Shown: piece by piece, positions 1-6,646 of the stretch
How positions within the stretch are numbered: the stretch's first letter is position 1
Layout of the letters: every line of letters begins with the position of its first letter
DNA from: Gammaproteobacteria bacterium
Lineage (GTDB): Bacteria > Pseudomonadota > Gammaproteobacteria > Xanthomonadales > SZUA-36
NCBI GenBank assembly: GCA_030428105.1
Contig: JAUIBE010000001.1
Span: 186,001 to 250,000, forward strand
Direction: 5' to 3'
Length of the DNA: 64,000 bases
The notes under the pieces: generated by a model
Seen by the model: the letters and a program-made list of their open reading frames with translations, nothing else
Database searches by the model: none
Told to the model about the DNA's origin: nothing
Program-made: the position numbers and the translations under genes

Positions 1-245
1 TGGTGCTTCTCGACTTGCCGGGCCAGGCTTTCGCTGCGGTGCTTCAGCAGGTCTTTCTGGACCCGTTCTGCGATCGCCGGGTTGGAATCTTTCAGCGATG
101 CGAGTGACTCGTGGAAAAAGGCCACCACGTGGGCCTTGCAACCCAGCGCCTCGGCCAGGTGAAAACCACGGCCCAGGGCGACCTGGCGGTTTTCTTCACG
201 GTCGGCAATGATCAATACAGTCTTGTCTGATTTCTTGGCTGGCAT
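1..245 (-). CDS. Universal stress protein, UspA/UspE type (partial, 3' end outside window)
   Basis: Translating the minus strand from the ATG at 245 gives an 81-residue N-terminal fragment that runs off the left edge. It opens with a few Lys/Ser residues, then a beta strand (TVLIIADREENRQ) followed by an alanine-rich helix and a second strand (AHVVAFF). This is the beta-alpha-beta start of the Usp Rossmann-like fold. The E-S-L-A-S-L-K stretch followed by a charged helix resembles tandem-domain UspE-like proteins of gammaproteobacteria. The role would be cytoplasmic stress resistance. The nucleotide-binding G-2X-G-9X-G motif would lie beyond the edge, so ATP binding cannot be judged. It is divergent from the glycosyltransferase gene that starts at 456. 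Confidence 0.75.
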   Translation of the reverse strand, partial: MPAKKSDKTVLIIADREENRQVALGRGFHLAEALGCKAHVVAFFHESLASLKDSNPAIAERVQKDLLKHRSESLARQVEKH

Positions 246-387
246 ATTCAATCGAAGTTTCGGTGGAAAACACTCGAATTGTACACCGTCCGCGCGCCGC
301 CATCAGTGGCAATGCCCCGGTCTTTGCCTTTGCCTCGACCGGTTGGACATCGCTGCCTATACTGCCGTTTGTTCAGCTGCCCCGATT

Positions 388-413
388 GCCAACCCTGACC
401 GCCAACCCTGACC
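388..413. repeat. Two-copy 13-bp tandem repeat in divergent intergenic region
   Basis: The unit GCCAACCCTGACC occurs at 388-400 and again at 401-413, followed by a decayed third start (GCCAAACCCGG). It lies in the 210-base gap between the usp start (245, minus) and the GT2 start (456, plus), about 45 bases before the latter. I see no clear sigma-70 boxes in this gap. The repeat could be a regulator site or simple slippage. Confidence 0.5.
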
Positions 414-455
414 GCCAAACCCGGCCGACAACCCCAACCTCCTGCCTCAAAAACG

Positions 456-1289
456 ATGTATGCCAACCACAAAGTCATTGTCGTGCTGCCAGCCTACAAC
501 GCCGCCAGCACCGTGTTGCGCACCTGCCGGGAGGTGCTTGAGCAGCCGTATGTTGATGGAGTCATCCTGGTAGACGACGCAAGCCAGGATGAGACCGCGC
601 AACTGGCCGCCACGCTGGACGGCGTTACGGTTCACCGCCATGCCGAGAACCTGGGTTACGGAGCCAACCAGAAAACCTGCTATCGCCTGGCGCTGGAAGC
701 CGGCGCAGGCATCGTCATCATGGTGCACCCCGATTACCAGTACTCCCCGCGACTGATTGCCGGGATGGTGCGCACGATTGGCGATGGTGAGCATCATTGC
801 GTGATCGGTTCGCGCATCCTGGGCGGCCGAGCCCTGGCAGGCGGCATGCCACGCTGGCGCTACGTCGGCAACCGCTTCCTGACCACTGTGCAGAACTGGC
901 TGACCGGCGCCCGCTTGTCGGAGTACCACACCGGCTACCGCGCCTTTTCGCGAACCCTGCTGCAGCAGCTTCCGTTGCAACGCAACTCGAACGACTTCGT
1001 TTTTGACAACCAGGTACTCGCGCAAATTCTCTGGCGAGGATTCAGCATCGCCGAGATCAGCTGCCCAACCAGTTACCACGCCCAGGCTTCGTCGATCGGA
1101 TTTGCGGCTTGCCTGCGCTACGGGTTTGGCTGCCTGGGCGTTGGCGCACGCTACTGGCTGGCGCGAAAAGGCTGGTTCAGCGCTCCGGACTACCTCGCTC
1201 CGGCCAGGCCGGAACCAGCAGCTACTGCGGGCAGTCCCGGGCCGGACCAGCCCCCAGCTCCTGGGCGTGAAAATACTCGAAGACCTTGA
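456..1289 (+). CDS. Family 2 glycosyltransferase (dolichyl-phosphate-mannose-synthase-like)
   Basis: 277 residues with a GT-A fold at the N-terminus. The nucleotide-sugar site is shown by VVLPAYNAAST (about 9-19) and ILVDDASQDET (about 37-47). The metal-site motif appears as HPDYQYSP near residue 92, a variant of the usual DADLQHPP. A YHTGYRAFSR segment near 155 and an NDFVFDNQ segment near 175 match the polyprenyl-phosphate sugar-transferase subgroup. There is no C-terminal membrane pair, so it is probably soluble or peripheral. It would transfer a sugar from NDP-sugar to a lipid or glycan carrier at the inner face of the membrane. Its 3' end overlaps the convergent GT39-type gene by 68 bases, a plausible functional partner because GT39 enzymes use lipid-linked sugars. 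Confidence 0.85.
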   Translation: MYANHKVIVVLPAYNAASTVLRTCREVLEQPYVDGVILVDDASQDETAQLAATLDGVTVHRHAENLGYGANQKTCYRLALEAGAGIVIMVHPDYQYSPRLIAGMVRTIGDGEHHCVIGSRILGGRALAGGMPRWRYVGNRFLTTVQNWLTGARLSEYHTGYRAFSRTLLQQLPLQRNSNDFVFDNQVLAQILWRGFSIAEISCPTSYHAQASSIGFAACLRYGFGCLGVGARYWLARKGWFSAPDYLAPARPEPAATAGSPGPDQPPAPGRENTRRP

Positions 1290-2781
1290 CCCCACCCCAC
1301 AGCGCCAGGCGGTCGCTGGTTTGCACGCTTCCAAACAGACGGCACAGGCGGGACAGGGTCTCGTACCGCCGTTGCGGCCGGTGCTTGCCCCGCTCCGCCG
1401 CCAGGAAAACCACCAGCGCGCTTTCGCCCTCGTGCCCGGCCAGGGCCTGTTCGTCCAGCGACCAGATACGAAATTGCAGCGCCCGGCCATCGGATCGCGC
1501 CTTGGCGCCATCGATGGTGTAAGCCCGGGGTGCGCCGTGGTACATCAGGTGTGCGGCGACCCCGTAGTGGTCGCCAATCACCAGGTCGGTGCCCAGCACC
1601 TGCTCCAGGACGAAAGCCCGATCGGCCATTTCCCGCCAGCCAACAAAGTTGCTGTTGAGAGGAAATACCAGGCCCGGCGCGCGCTGCCACAGTTGGTTGG
1701 TATGCGCCTGCATCAACAACATCAACGCCAACGCCACGCTGGCCACGGCCGCCAGCGCAACCGTCGAACGACTGAGCCAGGCCGGCGCCGACCCAAGCAT
1801 CCGTGGAGCCACCACCAGCAAGGGCAGGTAACCGACCAGCGGCCAGTGATAGTTCGCGTAGCCGTGCCCCATGAACGGGCTAAGCAGGAAATACACCCCG
1901 GCGCCCAGGGTCGCAAACCACCACAACAGGCAGTAGCGATCATTCCCGTTACGTGCACCGCGCGCCAGGTTCATCCAGGCCAAAACCAGGAAGCCGAACA
2001 ACAACGGAGTGACCAACAGCACCTGGCGAAACATGAACACGAAGCCTTTGCTATCGAAGGCCCAGGGGTGTCTTTCGAGAAACTGGTAACTCAGGGCCTG
2101 CTGATGATGCACAGCGTTGAACCACAGCACCGGCGCCAGCCCAAGCAAACCGATCATGGCGCAAAGCCACGGTCCAGGTCCGCGCAAGTGTTCCCTGCCT
2201 GCCGTCGTGAACAGCAGGTAGAGCGCACCAGCCAGGGCCAGCGGCGCAAAACGGTAGTGACAAAGAAATCCCAGTGCCACCAGCAAACCTGACAACAACC
2301 AGAACTGGATCGCCCCGGTACGGGTAGCGCGCTCAAAGGCGCCCATGAAGGCAAGGCCTATGGCTACCAGCAGTGAATCGGCTACAGCCAGCGGGCCAAC
2401 GCCGATCATCAACGGCAAAGCCAACACCAGCCCCGCGGCCTTCCAGGCATCCTGTGCCCCGACCAACGGCCTGGCAATCCAGTACATCAGGAGCGGGGTG
2501 GAACAGCCAGCGAGCAGGAAAAACAGGCGCACACCCAGGTAGTCCCCGCCCAGCAGCCCTGTTCCCGCGCGCACCGCCCACGCAGTGAGCGGCGGAATGT
2601 CGCTGTAGGAAGGCGCCAGGAATCGCGATTCCAGCCAGTAGAACGCCTCGTCCTGGAACAGGCCAAGCTGGCTGGCGAGGTAAACCTTTAACAGCGCGAC
2701 CAGGGCGAGCGCGGCGATAACCCACGCTGCCGAAGGGGAAAGCCGCCTGCTGGCGCCGTGGCTCAATCCGTTTCGGGGCAC
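1222..2781 (-). CDS. GT39/ArnT-type membrane glycosyltransferase
   Basis: 519 residues and strongly hydrophobic, with about ten predicted membrane helices in the first 370 residues and a smaller soluble C-terminal part. The first periplasmic loop carries LFQDEAFYWLESR near residue 41, the acidic D-E plus aromatic signature of PMT/ArnT enzymes (GT39/GT83). GANYHWP-type loops further on are also typical. The family moves a sugar from a polyprenyl-phosphate carrier to a lipid or protein acceptor on the periplasmic side. The acceptor cannot be read here; lipid A or a surface glycan is possible. It overlaps prsW by 19 bases at its start, so the two are probably co-transcribed, and it overlaps the convergent GT2 gene at its end. 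Confidence 0.85.
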   Translation of the reverse strand: MPRNGLSHGASRRLSPSAAWVIAALALVALLKVYLASQLGLFQDEAFYWLESRFLAPSYSDIPPLTAWAVRAGTGLLGGDYLGVRLFFLLAGCSTPLLMYWIARPLVGAQDAWKAAGLVLALPLMIGVGPLAVADSLLVAIGLAFMGAFERATRTGAIQFWLLSGLLVALGFLCHYRFAPLALAGALYLLFTTAGREHLRGPGPWLCAMIGLLGLAPVLWFNAVHHQQALSYQFLERHPWAFDSKGFVFMFRQVLLVTPLLFGFLVLAWMNLARGARNGNDRYCLLWWFATLGAGVYFLLSPFMGHGYANYHWPLVGYLPLLVVAPRMLGSAPAWLSRSTVALAAVASVALALMLLMQAHTNQLWQRAPGLVFPLNSNFVGWREMADRAFVLEQVLGTDLVIGDHYGVAAHLMYHGAPRAYTIDGAKARSDGRALQFRIWSLDEQALAGHEGESALVVFLAAERGKHRPQRRYETLSRLCRLFGSVQTSDRLALWGGVKVFEYFHAQELGAGPARDCPQ

Positions 2782-3470
2782 GGCCCCGGCGGCAACTGGT
2801 GCAGGTACTCGATTTCCTTCAGACGCCAGATCCAGATGGAAACGATGATCGCGGCTGCAACCGGGAGCAACCGCGGCGCCAGCCCCAGCACCAGGAAGTC
2901 ATAGATGCCATGAACCACGGCTGATGCTGCAAAAGACGTCGCTGCCACCGGCAAAACCGCCCTGCAGCACAGGTAGGCCCGGCCAATGTAGTAACCCCAG
3001 ATGGAAGCGAACACGATGTGGAGCATGGGGCCTGCAAACGCCCTGCCCCAGGCAGTCCAGCCATCGAGGAACGGCAGGTAGTAAACGTTCTCCACCGCGC
3101 CAAAACCCAGCGCGATAAACGAGGCGTAGATGATCCCGTCGATAGGCTCGTCAAACTCGCGGAATCGCAGGATCACTGCAACAAACGGAACCAGCTTGGC
3201 AAACTCTTCGACCGGCCCGATCACCAGCAGGCAATAGGCCAGCAAACCGGGCAGGTTCTGCTCTGCCAACAGGAAGGCATCGTAGCGCAGCCCCGCCATT
3301 CCAAGCAGGCCGTAAAGGGCCAGTCCGAGGTAAAAAGAACCCACGCCCAGCGAGAACGCGATCAGCAGGTGCAACGCCGGCTCCGGCAGGCAACGGTCCT
3401 TGTGGTAGTGGTAGGCCGCCCAGAACAATACCGGCAGGACGATTGGCAGAATGCATTGTGTATAGTACAT
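2763..3470 (-). CDS. PrsW-family intramembrane metalloprotease
   Basis: 235 residues from the preferred ATG at 3470; an in-frame ATG at 3509 would add 13 polar residues before the first helix. About seven membrane segments. All diagnostic family motifs are present: GPVEEFAK (Glu88-Glu89), GFGAVEN (Glu127), a lone His151 in MLHIVFA, and HGIYDF (His187, Asp191). In Bacillus, PrsW performs site-1 cleavage of an anti-sigma factor, but most proteobacterial members have unknown substrates. No anti-sigma gene is adjacent. It is coupled by a 19-base overlap to the downstream GT39 gene, so an envelope role is likely. Neither start has a strong Shine-Dalgarno sequence. Confidence 0.88.
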   Translation of the reverse strand: MYYTQCILPIVLPVLFWAAYHYHKDRCLPEPALHLLIAFSLGVGSFYLGLALYGLLGMAGLRYDAFLLAEQNLPGLLAYCLLVIGPVEEFAKLVPFVAVILRFREFDEPIDGIIYASFIALGFGAVENVYYLPFLDGWTAWGRAFAGPMLHIVFASIWGYYIGRAYLCCRAVLPVAATSFAASAVVHGIYDFLVLGLAPRLLPVAAAIIVSIWIWRLKEIEYLHQLPPGPCPETD

Positions 3471-3575
3471 CGATGTAAACGACCTGCACGGCTCCCCTTG
3501 CGTGCACACATCCTATCGGCCCGGGCCTGCAGAGCCAAGCGAAGCGCCCCGGCAACAGGGTCCAACAATGCGTTT

Positions 3576-4829
3576 ATGAGATCACCTGCTCGAACAACAA
3601 CCGGGTTCACCCGCCGCCAACTCCTCGGCGTGATGGCTGGTAGCCCTTTGTTGGCCTGCGCCCTGCCATTTGCAGCCCGGGCGGACTACCAGGAAGACCA
3701 AAGCAAGGTCTACCAGGCGCTGATTGATTCCCTGTCCGCTGGCGCACCGCCCATTGCCCGGCCTGGAGACGCGCTCAGCGTGCTGGATTTCGAGGCTGCG
3801 GCGCGTGACCGGCTCTCGCCGGCCCACTTTGCTTACCTCGCATCAGGCACCGATGATGACGCCACCGTACGCGCCAACCGCACCGGGTTCGAGCATTTCC
3901 AGTTGCGCCCTCGGCGTCTGACCGGGGTCACGGAAACCGACCTGCAGGTTGACCTGTTCGCCCAGCGATGGCGCTCCCCGATCATGCTGGCGCCAGTGGG
4001 CAACGACATGGCTTTTCACCCGCAGGGCATTCTGCCAGCCACGCAGGCGGCGGAGCAGCGGCAATCTGGGCAAATTCTCTCCACCGGCTCTAATGTTTCA
4101 CTTGAGACGGTGAACAAGGCTCGTTCTACACCGGTGTGGTTTCAGCTTTACGCGCGCCGCAGCTGGGACTGGACCCGCGCCCTGGTGGCCCGGGCCGAGG
4201 CCGCAGGCTGCCCCGCGCTGGTGTTGACCGTCGATCTTGCCGCTGGCAGCAATCGCGAAACCCGGAACCGTATTGGCGAGCTGGACCCCGGTGACTGCGC
4301 GGCCTGTCACGCCAGGCCGCGAAGCGTTGCTGAGAAGTACCCTACACTGGCCGGGTTGCCGGCAGGCAGCGAAAGTGACGCGCCATTCAAACTGGACTGG
4401 CCCCTGGTCGATAAGATCCGCGACGCCACCACGATGAAGCTGCTGGTCAAGGGCATCGTCACCCGCGAGGACGCAACGCTGTGCCTTGAGCACGGCGTTG
4501 ATGGCATCATTGTCTCGAACCACGGTGGTCGAGCGGAAAACAGCGGACGCTCCACCATCGAAAGCCTTCCGGAGGTGGTTCAGGCGGTTGAAGGCCGCGT
4601 ACCGGTGCTGGTTGACAGCGGTTTTCGCCGCGGCACGGACATCTTCAAGGCGTTGGCGCTGGGCGCCGACGCGGTTTGCATCGGCCGGCCGTACATCTGG
4701 GGCCTGGCGTCGTTTGGCCAGGCTGGCGTGGAGGCAGTGCTCGAACTGCTCGAACGAGAACTGGCGCTGGTCATGCGCCAGTGTGGCACCGCCAGCATCG
4801 CTGACATTTCGCGCGAATACATTGTCTAA
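3576..4829 (+). CDS. Tat-exported FMN-dependent alpha-hydroxy-acid oxidase/dehydrogenase with a CXXCH motif
   Basis: 417 residues. The ATG at 3576 was chosen because it directly precedes a twin-arginine signal (RRQLLG, residues 13-18, then a hydrophobic stretch and an A-R-A cut site). The longer open frame upstream is antisense to prsW. The body is the TIM-barrel family of lactate oxidase, glycolate oxidase and flavocytochrome b2: WFQLYARRSWDW, LVLTVD, LLVKGI, catalytic SNHGGR (His-Arg pair), DSGFRRGTD and IGRPYIWG. It should oxidise an L-2-hydroxy acid in the periplasm. A CAACH sequence at residues 241-245 has the form of a c-type haem attachment site in the loop where relatives carry an insertion. 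Divergent from prsW, with 105 bases between starts. Confidence 0.88.
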   Translation: MRSPARTTTGFTRRQLLGVMAGSPLLACALPFAARADYQEDQSKVYQALIDSLSAGAPPIARPGDALSVLDFEAAARDRLSPAHFAYLASGTDDDATVRANRTGFEHFQLRPRRLTGVTETDLQVDLFAQRWRSPIMLAPVGNDMAFHPQGILPATQAAEQRQSGQILSTGSNVSLETVNKARSTPVWFQLYARRSWDWTRALVARAEAAGCPALVLTVDLAAGSNRETRNRIGELDPGDCAACHARPRSVAEKYPTLAGLPAGSESDAPFKLDWPLVDKIRDATTMKLLVKGIVTREDATLCLEHGVDGIIVSNHGGRAENSGRSTIESLPEVVQAVEGRVPVLVDSGFRRGTDIFKALALGADAVCIGRPYIWGLASFGQAGVEAVLELLERELALVMRQCGTASIADISREYIV

Positions 4830-4859
4830 TTTATCACATTAGTTATTTATCTTACTGTT

Positions 4860-5636
4860 TTGAATAGAATTCATATCATTGGACCGCCACGCAGCGGCAC
4901 CACCCTGATGCTGGAACTCATGATTACGAGCTTCCGCTTCAGCCTCTACTCGCCCGAGGAAATCAGCGTCCTGATCGCGCCGGAAAACATTCCCGAGGAC
5001 GGCACGGTATGCACCAAGAACCCGCAGGATCACCACCAGGTCGGTGCGTTGATAGACAAAGACCCCGGCCAGTGGTTTATTTCGATGATCCGCGACCCGC
5101 GCGACATCATTACCAGTCGCCACGGCCTGCGTCCTGACGTCTACTGGGCCAACCTGCGCCAGTGGCGCCAATGGCTGGACAACACCCGGCCCCACGCTGA
5201 CCATCCTCGCCTGGTGGAAGTCCGCTACGAATCGCTGGTCCGCGAGCCGGACGCGGTTCAGGAGGCGCTGGTCCAGCGCATGCCGTTCCTGCAAAAGACC
5301 GGCGATTTCTCCCGCTACCACGAGGTGGCGCGGCCCTCCGACCAGTCAGAGACCGCCATGGGGCCGTTGCGCCCGGTCAGCGATGCCAGCGTTGGCAAGT
5401 GGCGCAACCACCTGGAGCGCGTCGCCGGCCAGATCGAAATTCATGGGCCGATCAGCGATGAATTGATTGCGTTGGGCTACGAACCTGATGATCAATGGCT
5501 GAAGCAATTGCAAGCCGTAGAGGCCGACACCAGCCCAGGACACTGGCCAGACGAACTACCGCCCGAGTTCGTAGAGAAATACCGCGCAGAACAGCGAGCG
5601 CGCCTGCAGCGCTACTTGCAAAAACGGGGGCTCTAG
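4860..5636 (+). CDS. Sulfotransferase-family protein
   Basis: 258 residues. The start is TTG at 4860, 30 bases after the previous stop in the same frame; no ATG or GTG lies between and no good Shine-Dalgarno is visible. The N-terminus IHIIGPPRSGTTLM carries the 5'-phosphosulfate loop (PPRSGTT, residues 9-15) for PAPS binding. MIRDPRDIITSR near residue 78 matches the 3'-phosphate binding motif of this fold. VRYESLVREPD near 122 is also typical. It should transfer sulfate from PAPS to an acceptor that cannot be identified. The acylphosphatase gene follows after 2 bases, indicating co-transcription. The same window contains an arylsulfatase, but not in the same operon. Confidence 0.85.
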   Translation: MNRIHIIGPPRSGTTLMLELMITSFRFSLYSPEEISVLIAPENIPEDGTVCTKNPQDHHQVGALIDKDPGQWFISMIRDPRDIITSRHGLRPDVYWANLRQWRQWLDNTRPHADHPRLVEVRYESLVREPDAVQEALVQRMPFLQKTGDFSRYHEVARPSDQSETAMGPLRPVSDASVGKWRNHLERVAGQIEIHGPISDELIALGYEPDDQWLKQLQAVEADTSPGHWPDELPPEFVEKYRAEQRARLQRYLQKRGL

Positions 5637-5638
5637 CC

Positions 5639-5908
5639 ATGCCACAAGCAAAGTTCCTTGTCAGCGGCCGGGTCCAGGGCGTCTGGTTTCGAGAATCCAC
5701 CCGCCGAGAGGCAGCCAACCTGGGTATCTCCGGCTACGCCAGGAACCTGCCGGACGGGACGGTTGAAGTGTTTGCTTGTGGGTCAGCGGAAGCGCTGGAT
5801 GAACTGGCCGGTTGGCTGGCCCAGGGCCCACCGATGGCGAGCGTGGATGCAGTGCAAAGGCAGGACAATGCGCCGGGGGATTGCCCCGACGCATTCTTCA
5901 CTTCCTGA
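5639..5908 (+). CDS. acyP: Acylphosphatase
   Basis: 89 residues, the usual length. The ATG at 5639 follows the sulfotransferase stop by 2 bases. The signature FLVSGRVQGVWFR (residues 6-18) contains catalytic Arg18, and GYARNLPDGTVEV (32-44) supplies catalytic Asn37. It hydrolyses carboxyl-phosphate bonds in small molecules such as acetyl phosphate and carbamoyl phosphate in the cytoplasm. The link to the upstream sulfotransferase is probably transcriptional only. Confidence 0.95.
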   Translation: MPQAKFLVSGRVQGVWFRESTRREAANLGISGYARNLPDGTVEVFACGSAEALDELAGWLAQGPPMASVDAVQRQDNAPGDCPDAFFTS

Positions 5909-5921
5909 AATTTCTTATCGC

Positions 5922-6512
5922 TTACTGGCCGGAAGGCGCCTGCGAAGCAACCGGGTAGCCCTCGAACATCTTGGCCACGCCGCTGTTGATGGCCGCGCGC
6001 ACTTCTTCGTTGGTCCGCTTGTCCTGCAGGCGGCCAACGCCCACACCCTCGAACACCATCTTCTTTTCGCGGGCGTCGACCACGTCGACGTTTACCGTGC
6101 CCTCGGTGTATTGGCTGACGTGGGTGCTGGTGCCGTAACCGTAACCAATCCAGGGATCATAAAAGCCGGCGCGGTAGCCGTAGTAGCCACCCATCGGGAA
6201 TGGATCGGTGGTGGTCGTCACCTTGGTCTTGTCTTCAAGCCGGGCCGAGACGTTGATCAGCAGGTCCGGATTTTGCGAGGGGGTGTAGCCCCTGGCATCC
6301 ATTTCCCGGCTGATCGCCTCGCGGAACACGCTGCCAAAGATGGTTGAGTAGTTTGGCCCTTCGATTCCCAGCGGGGAGTAGAAGCCGTAGGTCTGGTAAC
6401 TGCTGAAGTCGACCGAGCGGTCATAATCCGACTTGATCATGGGGCCGGAAGAACAGGCCGCCAGCAGAAGCGCAAGGGTTGCAGCAGCAATAGCTCGAGC
6501 AAAATGTTTCAT
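5922..6512 (-). CDS. DUF4136-family lipoprotein
   Basis: 196 residues from the ATG at 6512; the in-frame ATG at 6527 only adds five residues before the signal. Signal peptide and lipobox LLLAAC end at Cys20 or so. The mature part has the DUF4136 pattern: a YDRSVDFSSYQTYGF stretch early, an RLEDKTKVTTTTDPF strand, a G/Y-rich loop (GGYYGYRAGFYDPWIGYGYG), then EGTVNVDVVDAREKKMVFEG and a C-terminal helix. Members are outer-membrane lipoproteins of unknown role. Convergent with acyP, with only 13 bases between stops. Confidence 0.85.
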   Translation of the reverse strand: MKHFARAIAAATLALLLAACSSGPMIKSDYDRSVDFSSYQTYGFYSPLGIEGPNYSTIFGSVFREAISREMDARGYTPSQNPDLLINVSARLEDKTKVTTTTDPFPMGGYYGYRAGFYDPWIGYGYGTSTHVSQYTEGTVNVDVVDAREKKMVFEGVGVGRLQDKRTNEEVRAAINSGVAKMFEGYPVASQAPSGQ

Positions 6513-6646
6513 GGTCACTGGTTCCAATGTTTGGGGGTGAGATCGAGGAGCAATTCTTGCAGTTGAAGACTCGGACCGGAGTATAAACCACCTGCTTTCG
6601 ATGGAGTACGCGCTTTGCGATGCGCACGCGGGCAGTCCGTTGGAAG

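Noticed and set aside
1003-2292. Long plus-strand frame of 429 codons opposite the GT39 gene
   Set aside because: Low-complexity basic Q/R/P-rich composition, no motifs; shadow of the real minus-strand membrane protein.
3018-3575. N-terminal extension of the hydroxy-acid oxidase frame
   Set aside because: It is antisense to prsW and precedes a clear Tat signal; the ATG at 3576 is the sensible start.
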